From: Roseivirga echinicomitans
GTDB lineage: Bacteria; Bacteroidota; Bacteroidia; Cytophagales; Cyclobacteriaceae
Direction of reading: 5' to 3'
NCBI RefSeq assembly: GCF_001592935.1
Contig: NZ_LRDB01000051.1
Location: 124,001-188,000, forward strand
DNA: 64,000 bases
Position numbers and translations under genes: made by a program. Positions 42,474-51,347 of this stretch are shown here, one piece after another (position 1 is the first letter of the stretch; each line of letters begins with the position of its first letter). The notes below the pieces were generated by a model. The model was given only the letters and a program-made list of their open reading frames with translations, was not told where the DNA came from and did no database searches.

Positions 42474-43892
42474 TTAGGCCTCGCCTTCCTCTTTCTTTTT
42501 CACTTCTTCTGCCATTTGCTGGATTTCCTCAGCAGATTTTCCTTTCAGATAATCTGGCAATTGCATTCCAGCCATGTTGAACATGTCTTGCAATGGAGGA
42601 ACTGATTTGTACAATCCAGAAATAAAGTTGGCGGTAGAGTTTTTGCCGTCAGTGGTGTTACCACCTTCCCAAACAGTTACTTTATCAATCTTGATATTCT
42701 TGATCGCTTCAGTTTGCAACCTTACCAATTCTGGTAGTTTATCAGCTATCAGTAGGAGTACAGCATCTCTAGAGTTTTCTCCAGCCGCTTTCACAATTTG
42801 CTCTAAACCGAGTGCTTGCTTGGTGAGTACTTCGTAAATACCTTTTGCTTCCGCTTCTTTCATGTAAAGAATTGCATCGGCTTCACCTCTTGCTTTTCTT
42901 CTAATCATTTCAGCCTCTGCTTCAGCAGCAATTTCTACACGCTGCTTATCAATTTGAGCTGGGATTACAACATCGGCCGTTTGGCTTGATTTGTCTCTTT
43001 CTGCTCTGGCATTTTCTGCTTGTTGTTCAGCAGCATAGGCTTCTTCCAATGCTTTGGCCGACTGTACTTTTTCAGCAGCGGTGGCAATTTTTCTGGCTTC
43101 GGCTTCTTTCTCCAAACGAAGGGCATCAGACTGTGCTACTTTAATCTTCGCTAAGTTTTCACCCTCTACAGCACTTGCCCCAGCTGCAGCTACTTGTGTA
43201 CGTTGATCTTGGTGTGCGTTGGCTTGGCCAATCAAACCGTCACGGTCTTTTTCGGCAACGCTCTTAATTGCATCGTTAATGGCTTTTGCAGCCGCTTCTT
43301 TACCTAGTGCTTCAATATAGCCCGACTCATCTTTAATGTCGGTTACGTTAACGTTGATCAGCTTCAAGCCAATTTTTTTCAATTCTTGCTCAACGTTAGA
43401 AGCTACATTGGCTAAAAATTTATCTCTGTTAGAGTTAATTTCCTCAATGTCCATTGTAGCCACAACTAAACGCAATTGACCGAATATAATGTCTTTGGCC
43501 AAGTCATGAATATTCTGTTGAGAAAGGCCTAAAAGCCTTTCTGCAGCGTTGGTCATTATACCTTCTTCTGTAGAAATACCAACCGTAAATCTTGAAGGAA
43601 CATCTACACGAATATTTTGTCTACTCAGTGCATTGGTAAGGTTTACTTCTATAGAAATTGGAGTGAGATCTAGGAAGGCATAGTCTTGGATGACGGGCCA
43701 AATAAATGCAGCACCCCCGTGAATACACTTTGCCGATCTACCAGTCTCGGAGCCAGCATTATTGCCTACTTTTCCGTAAACAACTAGAATCCTATCGGAG
43801 GGACAACGCTTGTATCGCCTGAAGATGCCTATTAGCATCACAAAGATAAAGACGACCGCAGCGGCAATAATAATGATAAAAGTTTCGCTCAT
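42474..43892 (-). CDS. flotillin-like SPFH protein
   Basis: A 472-residue membrane scaffold protein: N-terminal hairpin/transmembrane segment (about 4-24), SPFH domain (about 28-190, VYGKVGNNAGSETGRSAKCIHGG), then a long Ala/Glu/Arg-rich coiled coil (about 190-370) and the flotillin C-terminus (KNIKIDKVTVWEGGN). It organises detergent-resistant membrane microdomains. It follows the NfeD-like gene by 10 nt, matching the YuaF-FloT pair of Bacillus. It ends in a Glu/Lys-rich tail. Confidence 0.92.
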   Translation of the reverse strand: MSETFIIIIAAAVVFIFVMLIGIFRRYKRCPSDRILVVYGKVGNNAGSETGRSAKCIHGGAAFIWPVIQDYAFLDLTPISIEVNLTNALSRQNIRVDVPSRFTVGISTEEGIMTNAAERLLGLSQQNIHDLAKDIIFGQLRLVVATMDIEEINSNRDKFLANVASNVEQELKKIGLKLINVNVTDIKDESGYIEALGKEAAAKAINDAIKSVAEKDRDGLIGQANAHQDQRTQVAAAGASAVEGENLAKIKVAQSDALRLEKEAEARKIATAAEKVQSAKALEEAYAAEQQAENARAERDKSSQTADVVIPAQIDKQRVEIAAEAEAEMIRRKARGEADAILYMKEAEAKGIYEVLTKQALGLEQIVKAAGENSRDAVLLLIADKLPELVRLQTEAIKNIKIDKVTVWEGGNTTDGKNSTANFISGLYKSVPPLQDMFNMAGMQLPDYLKGKSAEEIQQMAEEVKKKEEGEA

Positions 43893-43902
43893 ATTGATTA
43901 GG

Positions 43903-44484
43903 TTAATTTTTAGACACTAAAAGTATGTTGTTGTTGATGACGTCTTTAACGTTGACAACCGAGCCCATTGGGATGTCTATTTCGTCATCGGTTATGGCTT
44001 CTAGCTCTCTTAAAGAGCCCTGAACCTTGATCAATACTCTACCTACATTGCCTCTTTCGGCAGAAATGCGCATGTACACTTCACCAATCCCGCCTTTTGC
44101 GTTGTTGATGTTCATTGTACCGCTGTCGGTAAGTTTACTGAAAAAGTAGAAAAGTGAGGCCATTATGCTCATCATAATAAGCCCAGATATTGTAGCAATG
44201 ATTAGCGTGGTAAGGCCGCTATACCCAGAGTCGATCGAGGCGATTCCTGTCCAAGAAAAGATGGTGAAAAAGCCAATGAAGTTTTTAAGGGTGAAAAATT
44301 GAAAGCCTGCTCCTCCATCATTGTCAACATCAAAGTCTGCGTCTCCATCCACTTCTACTTCACCACCAATAAAGGTCATGATCATTTGAATGATGAAAAT
44401 GATGGAAAATGGAATGGCCAACCCCCAATAAATTTTATGGGTAGTTTCTAGGGCATCCCACCATTCTGAAAAATTAAAAGACAT
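43903..44484 (-). CDS. short NfeD-like membrane protein (YuaF type)
   Basis: A 193-residue protein with three transmembrane segments (about 18-38, 72-92, 95-118) separated by an acidic loop rich in Asp/Val (EVEVDGDADFDVDNDGG) and a C-terminal OB-like domain (about 130-190, GGIGEVYMRISAERGNVGRV). No protease domain is present. Its position 10 nt before flotillin supports a role in flotillin assembly. Confidence 0.82.
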   Translation of the reverse strand: MSFNFSEWWDALETTHKIYWGLAIPFSIIFIIQMIMTFIGGEVEVDGDADFDVDNDGGAGFQFFTLKNFIGFFTIFSWTGIASIDSGYSGLTTLIIATISGLIMMSIMASLFYFFSKLTDSGTMNINNAKGGIGEVYMRISAERGNVGRVLIKVQGSLRELEAITDDEIDIPMGSVVNVKDVINNNILLVSKN

Positions 44485-44605
44485 AGTAATAGAATTATAT
44501 GTCTTAAAGTATTGATTTATTTCCTCAGTATATTCACCTTTTTGTCGAGGTGGTTTAAAACTTAGGGTGAAAGGTTGGTTGAGCAGTTAGTGATATTCAA
44601 CCTTC

Positions 44606-45370
44606 TTATTTTATGGTGAATTTCACATTCTCATTAATGATTTCAGAAAGTACTTCGAGCTCACCCGCATTATATAGTTCCGCTATATTCATAATGTCCA
44701 TACTTTCGTCTTCTGGCTTCAGGTTCACATAATCCTGAATTAGAACTCCGTTCACTCGCCTAGGGTTAATGGCTTCGCGAAAACGCATTCCACCTTCATC
44801 AGTATGGTATAGATAGGCCAAATAATCCATGCTGTAATCTTCCTTGTCGAACCAATAAAGGAATACATCGTCAAAATCTTCACCACCGCCTTCTTCCCCA
44901 AAAGTTACTTTTACTTCGTAATAGGTTTTGCCCTTGATCTCTTTTTCGCCTATGAGTGTTTTATTTACCGCAGCATCGTTCAAGCCAAAAGGTAACCTGA
45001 AAAAGTAAATCACTGAATTGACTGATCGGGTATAAGCGGCTCTTTTTTCTTCTGTTATGTTTGTTGTGTCACCGTCCGTTAACCTTTCCAAACCATCGTT
45101 ATTCATTACATCGAAAACCGTCTGACCAATGCTGTCGGTTTGGGTACGCGTGTATTCAAACATCCCGTTGCTGTTTTTGTAGGTGTAATCAATGTCTCTG
45201 AAAGTGAGGGAAAAGTCGGCATTGTTTAAGCCTTCCATGCCATGAAATGCAATGGATTCATCGACAATTTCTTGCACTTTACTTTTGGGTTCAGCTTTTT
45301 CCGTTTTCTGTGGCGAAGAACAAGCCATAGCAAAAGCAGATAGAAGTAGGGCAGATGTTTTAAGGTTCAT
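44606..45370 (-). CDS. DUF6503-like lipoprotein
   Basis: A 254-residue predicted lipoprotein (lipobox FAMAC, Cys17). The sequence from VQEIVDESIAFHGMEGLNNADFS onward resembles the Bacteroidota family DUF6503, an outer-membrane-lipoprotein-sorting-like (LolA/LolB-like) beta fold; I assign this from memory. It lies between the flotillin operon and the TonB receptor with its own spacing. Role unknown. Confidence 0.72.
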   Translation of the reverse strand: MNLKTSALLLSAFAMACSSPQKTEKAEPKSKVQEIVDESIAFHGMEGLNNADFSLTFRDIDYTYKNSNGMFEYTRTQTDSIGQTVFDVMNNDGLERLTDGDTTNITEEKRAAYTRSVNSVIYFFRLPFGLNDAAVNKTLIGEKEIKGKTYYEVKVTFGEEGGGEDFDDVFLYWFDKEDYSMDYLAYLYHTDEGGMRFREAINPRRVNGVLIQDYVNLKPEDESMDIMNIAELYNAGELEVLSEIINENVKFTIK

Positions 45371-45488
45371 TCTTTTTAATTTTATGAAAGGACTTACGGC
45401 TAAGATAAAACAAAGTTAGCGATCTCACTATGAATTGGGCTTTGGTGTAATGCGTCTGACCTAAAACCAACAGATATGAGCGAGTAAT

Positions 45489-45530
45489 AAAAAAAATGCC
45501 ACGCTTCAAATAACTATGAAACGTGGCATT
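45489..45530 (-). terminator. terminator after the TonB-dependent receptor gene
   Basis: AATGCCACG and CGTGGCATT (ends at 45530) form a 9-bp stem with further TTCA/TGAA pairing in the loop; a T run follows on the minus strand. It lies 17 nt beyond the receptor stop. Confidence 0.75.
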
Positions 45531-45546
45531 AAGTGCAGTTTGTCTC

Positions 45547-47742
45547 TTAATGATGTTCTGAATGACCAAAATCTATGATGACTCCGAAATTCACCACGAA
45601 GCCCTCCAATGGTGCCCAAATATCAAGAGCCGATGGATTCATGTCTGAACCCAAATTGATGTTTTCGAACTTAGATTGGCGTGTGTCAGAGAAGTTTTCG
45701 AAATTACTGTAGAGGCTGATGTTTTTGAATTTACGAAGCACCATTAAGCCCGTAATCCAATAGTTATCAGTCTTAGTCAAGTCTCTTCGGTATTGCTCAC
45801 CAGTATAATAAGCCTCAAGGCCAATTCGCCATTTACCTTCTTCTTCATACACCAAAACCGCCCCAATGTTATGTTTGGCCGTTAATGGTTTCTGGTCATC
45901 TCGGTTGTCAAACTTCTCTTGCGTGTCGATTAAGGCATAATTGAAAAATAGCTTGAAATCATTGTAAGTCAGTTTCAAATTTGTTTCAACCCCCTGAGAG
46001 CGCATGTGATCTCCAGCGTTTTCAAAACGGAAAGAAGTAGAGAGCGGAACTTGATGAAGCTCCAATGGATCGTTTAGTTGAGTATAAAAGAATAACTGAT
46101 TTACACTGAAAGTCCATCGTTCACCAATGGCGGTTTTGTAGTTGATGTCGAAGTTTCCACCAAAGGATTTTTCAGCATCCAGGCTCGTTAAGTTGGAGGC
46201 ATCTAAACCTCTGAAAGACATTCTTTCGGTATCCTCTGAAAAGATGGTCGGTGTTTTATAACCCAAACCGCCACCCAATCGGTAAGTGAATTTAGAAGCT
46301 GGCTTATAAAAAAGAGATACTCTTGGGAGAGCAAACCAGCCATAATCATTGTTATGGTCAAATCTAACTCCAGATTCGATAGAGAATGTTTCTGAAACCT
46401 GTTCTACTTGCTGTACAAAAGCACCGGCCGTAATTTGCTCATAGTTACGGTTGTTATTTGTGCCACTGTCTTCGGTGAAATTGTCAGAATAAAGGTTGGC
46501 GCCAACAATCCATCTGCTTTTCTCTCTTCCAAAGGAATAGGCCGCTTCGCTAAAAGTGGCATATTGCTGACCATTAAACACAAGGCTTGGTTCTTGGATA
46601 GTACGGTCAAAGCTTAGTAAGCTATTTTTGACTGTGAATGATCTGTTTTCATCCCAGTTTTTCTCATAACTTAACTGATATGAAAGCCTGTTGGTGGTGT
46701 TCTCTTGCAAATAGACATTCGCACTGCTTTGCTCTGCATCAATAGCATTTAAATTTCCACCCAATCGATCTTCGAAAGTACCACTCAAGGCCAGTCTGAT
46801 TTTACTGTCCGCAGAAGGGTAATAAAAGAAAGTAGGGTTGAAGGTTAAGGCTTTCGATTCAGGAATGTCCGAGAAATTATCATCGTTTACATCATAGGCA
46901 TTTTGCAAACCTCCTGAGGCAAATAGGCTCATTCCGAATTTATCGTTTCGCTTGGCGTAAAAGGTATTCACCGTTGTGCCTCCGGCCGAAGTTTGATCTA
47001 GCATCAATCTAAATCTTGCTTCATCTTCGGGTTGAATACTTACCAAGTTTACCAAACCCGCAATAGCACCACCACCGTAAAGTGTTGCATTACTTCCCTT
47101 AATTACTTCAACTTGCTTTAAATCTAAAGGTGGGATCTGCATAATACTTAAGCCACCAGAAAAACCACCGTAAAGCGGAAATCCATCCTTTAAAAGCTGG
47201 GTGTAACGCCCATCCAAACCTTGAATTCTGATGCTTTGATTGGCCGAGCTTGGTGAAGTGATCTGCATTTGAATGCCTGTACTTTCGCGAAGCAACATGG
47301 CGATATTTGATGATTTCATTACCGCTTTTTCCTCCAACTCTTCCGTGCCTAAAAACTCAATTCGCGTTGGGATTTCCTCAATACTTCTGCTGGAACGAGT
47401 GGCAGTAACAATAGCCACTTCTTCATGCTCTTCAGTGGCAGACTCCATTATGATTTTGATAGTCTCAGTTCCTACTTCACTGAAAATATAAGTGTTGGTT
47501 TGCGTTTCATACCCCACAAAGGAAAAGCGAACTTCAACTTGAGTTCCACTTAAACCTGTGAGGTTTACATAGCCTTGGCTATCAGAAATCCCACCTTTAG
47601 TATCACTTACATAAGCCGTAGCTCCAATTAATGGGGTGTTGGTTTCTTCATCGATAACTTGAAACCTAATGTTGTTTTGGCCAGCGGCCATATGGGTAAA
47701 CAGCACCGTAAAAAGAGATGCTAGAATGTATTTTTTGATCAT
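45547..47742 (-). CDS. TonB-dependent receptor, possibly for copper
   Basis: A 731-residue outer-membrane receptor: signal peptide (residues 1-21, MAAGQ), carboxypeptidase-regulatory-like domain (about 24-105), plug (about 115-240, SIEEIPTRIEFLGTEELEEKA, NQSIRIQGLDGRYTQLLKDG) and barrel ending in VIDFGHSEHH. The plug motif IQGLDGRYTQLLKDGFPLYGG resembles receptors found beside heavy-metal systems in this phylum. Upstream by 49 nt is a Cys-rich DUF6660-like protein and a CusCBA region follows, so copper or another soft metal is a reasonable ligand guess. The C-terminal HSEHH could bind metal. Confidence 0.88.
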   Translation of the reverse strand: MIKKYILASLFTVLFTHMAAGQNNIRFQVIDEETNTPLIGATAYVSDTKGGISDSQGYVNLTGLSGTQVEVRFSFVGYETQTNTYIFSEVGTETIKIIMESATEEHEEVAIVTATRSSRSIEEIPTRIEFLGTEELEEKAVMKSSNIAMLLRESTGIQMQITSPSSANQSIRIQGLDGRYTQLLKDGFPLYGGFSGGLSIMQIPPLDLKQVEVIKGSNATLYGGGAIAGLVNLVSIQPEDEARFRLMLDQTSAGGTTVNTFYAKRNDKFGMSLFASGGLQNAYDVNDDNFSDIPESKALTFNPTFFYYPSADSKIRLALSGTFEDRLGGNLNAIDAEQSSANVYLQENTTNRLSYQLSYEKNWDENRSFTVKNSLLSFDRTIQEPSLVFNGQQYATFSEAAYSFGREKSRWIVGANLYSDNFTEDSGTNNNRNYEQITAGAFVQQVEQVSETFSIESGVRFDHNNDYGWFALPRVSLFYKPASKFTYRLGGGLGYKTPTIFSEDTERMSFRGLDASNLTSLDAEKSFGGNFDINYKTAIGERWTFSVNQLFFYTQLNDPLELHQVPLSTSFRFENAGDHMRSQGVETNLKLTYNDFKLFFNYALIDTQEKFDNRDDQKPLTAKHNIGAVLVYEEEGKWRIGLEAYYTGEQYRRDLTKTDNYWITGLMVLRKFKNISLYSNFENFSDTRQSKFENINLGSDMNPSALDIWAPLEGFVVNFGVIIDFGHSEHH

Positions 47743-47790
47743 TTTTGAATTGAATTTGGTTTAAAAATCTAATTGTAATCTGAAGGGAGA

Positions 47791-48102
47791 TTAGATTTTC
47801 GGAGGCTGCCAAATTTCAAAGAGTGGAGGAGTAATGCTTTCCGATACTTCAACTAGGAAATCACCTGGAGGGTCATTTTCTGGCATTTTCGGAAAAACAT
47901 ACACTGTAGTGAGCGGAATATGACAGCAGGCACAGGCACAAAAAGGAGTGCAAGTATCGGCTTCTTCATGCGAATCAATAGGCTCAGATTCTGCATGAAT
48001 TCCATTTTCATTTGAGCAATTGTCTTCTTCCCAACCTTCCGCACAAGGCGTAAGGCTAAAAAAGAGAATTAATAAGGCCATGAAGGTCTTTGACCACTGC
48101 AT
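47791..48102 (-). CDS. DUF6660-like Cys-rich secreted protein
   Basis: A 103-residue protein with a signal sequence (residues 1-22) and a cluster CTPFCACACCHIP near residues 52-64, preceded by an acidic His/Glu stretch. The layout matches DUF6660, small Cys-rich proteins commonly placed before TonB receptors in Bacteroidota metal loci. The Cys cluster strongly suggests a soft metal ligand such as Cu(I) or Ag(I). It is 49 nt upstream of the receptor on the same strand. Confidence 0.75.
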   Translation of the reverse strand: MQWSKTFMALLILFFSLTPCAEGWEEDNCSNENGIHAESEPIDSHEEADTCTPFCACACCHIPLTTVYVFPKMPENDPPGDFLVEVSESITPPLFEIWQPPKI

Positions 48103-48216
48103 TTTGCAAAGTTAATCAATCCAACCAATCAGCAGGGTTAATAGTGAAAAATATACGCTTAAAGTGCTTAAACCTGAAAGCAGTATTGGCGTCTAAACGG
48201 AGCTAAAATATAACTT

Positions 48217-48993
48217 ATGAAAAAAAACATTTTCCTTGTGGTTCTATTGATTGCCTGCCAAATGACTAAAGCGCAGGAGACTCAACTAACGACTAATCCC
48301 GAAGGACAGGTTTGGGCAGTACAAGAACTGACCAAAGATGAGAAGACCTCTTTCTTAACAGGCGTCAAGAACGATAGTGAAAACTTGTATCTGATTTTTC
48401 AAACTGCCAATCAGCAAAGTTTAAATATGGTGATGCAGGCCGGAATGAGTGTAAAATTAAAGGCCAAGACAAAGCCAAAGCTTAATGCTAATATCGATTA
48501 CCCATTGGCTTCTAAAGATAAGTCTAGCGGAACGTTAAGGGCTCAGGGTTCAGCAGAGGACAAGGCGTTGCTCCAAGAAATGTTGCTAATAGGGTTGTTG
48601 GACTCCAAACTTGATGCAAAGTTGAAAGGTTTTTCAAGCTTGAAAGGAACCATAGGGCTTAACGAAATGAATGATACTCAGCTGATACTTAGTCTCGAAG
48701 GAGAAGGTAGAACTAGGTTGTTGAGTTATGAACTGGTACTTCCTTTAAAAGAGCTTTTTGATGGAACTGTAGATTTGAATGCCTTAAGTCAGTCTGAAAT
48801 AGAAATTGCTTTTACAGTGAACGCTATTTCGCAACCTCAGGGAGGAGGCGGTGCACAAGCTGGTGCTGGTGGCAGATCTGGAGGCGGAGGTCGTGGAGGT
48901 GCTGGCGGTGGACAAGGCGGTGCTTTTTCTGAAAGAGGCAGTATGTTTTCTGAGCAAACCGTAAAGATTGACTACAAGTTGAAAGCTAATTAA
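48217..48993 (+). CDS. secreted protein with Gly-rich C-terminal segment
   Basis: A 258-residue exported protein of unknown family. Signal peptide (residues 1-19, MTKAQ), a globular region of about 190 residues with beta-strand pattern, then a Gly/Ala/Gln-rich stretch (about 208-238, QPQGGGGAQAGAGGRSGG) and a final short strand. It is the only plus-strand gene within the 45-59 kb metal region and converges with the DUF3347 gene across a long hairpin. I cannot assign a function. Confidence 0.65.
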   Translation: MKKNIFLVVLLIACQMTKAQETQLTTNPEGQVWAVQELTKDEKTSFLTGVKNDSENLYLIFQTANQQSLNMVMQAGMSVKLKAKTKPKLNANIDYPLASKDKSSGTLRAQGSAEDKALLQEMLLIGLLDSKLDAKLKGFSSLKGTIGLNEMNDTQLILSLEGEGRTRLLSYELVLPLKELFDGTVDLNALSQSEIEIAFTVNAISQPQGGGGAQAGAGGRSGGGGRGGAGGGQGGAFSERGSMFSEQTVKIDYKLKAN

Positions 48994-49036
48994 GGCTTTC
49001 TTAATTAATTTTAGGTAAATAAGTATATGAAATTTT

Positions 49037-49077
49037 AATTGGGTGGTTATCAATCTTCGTACGGTAACCACCCAATT
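49037..49077. terminator. long hairpin between convergent genes
   Basis: AATTGGGTGGTTA (49037-49049) and TAACCACCCAATT (49065-49077) form a perfect 13-bp stem around a 15-nt loop, only 4 nt from the DUF3347 stop. T tracts are short, but its position suits bidirectional termination. Confidence 0.65.
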
Positions 49078-49080
49078 ATA

Positions 49081-49533
49081 TTATTGACTGATAGTTTCTT
49101 GAACGCTTCCACAATGAAGCATTAGATCTCCGAAATATGGATTGTTTACTTCCTCTTCGGCCGCTAACCAATACGCTCCTTTATTGCCGAAAGCCATTGG
49201 GCAATACTGCTTGTAGAGCACAGTTTCAGAGCCACCTGCTTTTACAATAGAATACATATTTGCAGATAGGCCTTCGAATGCGATACGTTGAGTTGCTACA
49301 TCGGTGTTGCTGGCTATGGCTTTCAAGTCTGCTGTTAGGGCATCGTTGTTATTCACTTCTAAAAAATCTTTGGCTGCTGATTGCGCTTGTGCGGGATTAG
49401 TGGCTACTAGGGCATCTTTTAGTGCCAAGTAGTTTTCTACCAAGTTTACTTTTGCCGTTGATTTTTCTTCTTTGTTTCCTCCGCAGGCTACCACTGTGGC
49501 TACTAATACGATTAATATAATTGCTCTTTTCAT
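49081..49533 (-). CDS. DUF3347 lipoprotein
   Basis: A 150-residue lipoprotein (lipobox VVAC, Cys17) made almost entirely of a DUF3347 domain. The C-terminal block YKQYCPMAFGNKGAYWL ... NPYFGDLMLHCGSVQ provides Cys, Met and His typical of periplasmic copper handling. The same block ends the adjacent CusB-type protein (FCPMANDNQGATW ... NPYFGNQMLTCGSVE), so the two arose by duplication. It is the last gene of the minus-strand efflux operon. Confidence 0.85.
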   Translation of the reverse strand: MKRAIILIVLVATVVACGGNKEEKSTAKVNLVENYLALKDALVATNPAQAQSAAKDFLEVNNNDALTADLKAIASNTDVATQRIAFEGLSANMYSIVKAGGSETVLYKQYCPMAFGNKGAYWLAAEEEVNNPYFGDLMLHCGSVQETISQ

Positions 49534-49564
49534 GATCGTTTTCTGTTTGTTTTTTCGTTTTTGA

Positions 49565-51343
49565 CTATTGACTAATCACCGACTCCACGCTTCCGCAGGT
49601 CAGCATTTGATTTCCAAAATATGGGTTGATAATATTCTCGTCTTTACTGATCCAAGTCGCTCCTTGGTTGTCGTTCGCCATAGGGCAGAACTGTACGTAG
49701 AGCGGATTATTAATATCAGTACCGAACGATTGTACCGCATTGATTAAAGCCTTGGAAAGATTAATGAATTCCAATCGCTGTTGGTCTCTGTTATCGCTTT
49801 GTTCAATTTTCTTCAAGCTTTCGTCCATAGGATTCAACATGGTCATCCAATGCATGTGCGCCTCACCTTTGGTCAGGCTCATGTCTACTTTAGACAATTG
49901 CTCCTTCACTTTTGATGCGGCATTTTTAATGGTATTTCCTTCACCTCCTACCATTTTATCCTTTAGACTGATGTAGGCATTGGCTACGGCTCCAAGCTGT
50001 TTTTGGAAAGGAGCAACAACAAGGTTTTTGAAGTCTTTTGACTCTGGTAAAGTCACCACTGGGAAACCAGAATTAGATGTTCCCTTTGTGTTTTTGTTCG
50101 GGCTCATCATGCTTATTTTTCCCTTAAGCTGCGACTCAGAATCTAAAGTAAAAGCACCATTGGTTACTACTTCGTGACCACTAGACAGGCCAGATTTTAC
50201 CTGATAGTAGTCGCCCGAGGCATCGCCCAAGGTGACTTCATTCAGCATAAAGTATTCGTTGCCTTTTTCATTCACTTTGGTGTAAACCACCGAACGTTCG
50301 CCTGTCCATAATACAGCTGACTTAGGCACCATGATGCCATCGCTTTGTGCATTCATGGCTACTTTTCCTTTTAGGAAAACATCTGGCTTTAATGCACCAT
50401 TGATATTATTAACATCCACACGAACCTCTACAACCCTGCTTTTTGCATTTAAAACAGGTTCGATAAAGGCTATTTTTCCAGAAAACTGCTGACTTGAAAC
50501 TGACCTGGCAGTGAAGTCAATTTTCTGACCAAGGCTTAAGTTCTTTAAGTCTCTTTCATACACTTCAAACACTGCCCAAACTTGAGATAAGTCTGTGATT
50601 TCTAGGAGCACACCCCCTTCTTTAAGGTGGTCGCCAGTATTCACCATTTTCTTGCTGATGACTCCATCATAATCTGCCAGCAGATCGAAAGTACGCATGG
50701 GCTTACTTGAGCTTTCTATTTCTTCAATCTGCTCCATGCTCAGTTTCCAATGGTGAAGTTTTTTGCGTGCGGCTTCGAGCAAAATAGGATTTGAATCCTC
50801 TACTTTTTTGGCTTCAATTAGCTCCTCTTGGGCCGTGACCAATTGAGGAGAATATAGCTCCGCAATTTTGTCTCCTTTGTGTACCCGTTCGCCTTCAAAG
50901 TTCTTGTACAACTTTTCAATTCGGGCGGCAAAATGAGTGGTTTGCACATTCACCCTTCGTGCATCAGCTTTCACCTTCCCATTCAATACTAATCTAGCAT
51001 CTATATCCCTGCTTCCAATAATAGAAGTTTGAATATTGGCCAACTGAATTGCCGCAGACGACATCTTCAGCATTTTTGGGTTATCACTTCCGCTTTCTTC
51101 CTTCACTGGAATCAAATCCATGCCACAGAAAGGGCAAGAGCCTGGTTTCGCCTGCCGTACTTGTGGGTGCATTGAGCAAGTCCACAGGCCAGAAGCAGTT
51201 TGCTCCAACTGATGACCTTCGCCCTCATGCCCATCAATTTGGGCAGTAGGGGTAGGGCTTCCTCCTAAAAACAGCGCCCCTATGAGTAGCCCTAAACCGA
51301 GGGTTACTAAGCCTGTTATTACTATAGATTTGTTTATTTTCAT
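49565..51343 (-). CDS. cusB: CusB-type RND efflux periplasmic adaptor with heavy-metal-binding and DUF3347 domains
   Basis: A 592-residue membrane-fusion protein. After the signal anchor (about 8-28) is a heavy-metal-binding domain (WTCSMHPQVRQAKPGSCPFCGM, split here as Cys56, Cys70, Cys73), followed by the barrel-sandwich, alpha-hairpin and beta-barrel domains (about 100-420), and a C-terminal DUF3347 domain (about 440-592). It should link the CusA-type pump to the TolC-type channel and hand over Cu/Ag. It lies 4 nt after the 406-residue lipoprotein gene. Confidence 0.92.
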   Translation of the reverse strand: MKINKSIVITGLVTLGLGLLIGALFLGGSPTPTAQIDGHEGEGHQLEQTASGLWTCSMHPQVRQAKPGSCPFCGMDLIPVKEESGSDNPKMLKMSSAAIQLANIQTSIIGSRDIDARLVLNGKVKADARRVNVQTTHFAARIEKLYKNFEGERVHKGDKIAELYSPQLVTAQEELIEAKKVEDSNPILLEAARKKLHHWKLSMEQIEEIESSSKPMRTFDLLADYDGVISKKMVNTGDHLKEGGVLLEITDLSQVWAVFEVYERDLKNLSLGQKIDFTARSVSSQQFSGKIAFIEPVLNAKSRVVEVRVDVNNINGALKPDVFLKGKVAMNAQSDGIMVPKSAVLWTGERSVVYTKVNEKGNEYFMLNEVTLGDASGDYYQVKSGLSSGHEVVTNGAFTLDSESQLKGKISMMSPNKNTKGTSNSGFPVVTLPESKDFKNLVVAPFQKQLGAVANAYISLKDKMVGGEGNTIKNAASKVKEQLSKVDMSLTKGEAHMHWMTMLNPMDESLKKIEQSDNRDQQRLEFINLSKALINAVQSFGTDINNPLYVQFCPMANDNQGATWISKDENIINPYFGNQMLTCGSVESVISQ

Positions 51344-51347
51344 CGGC

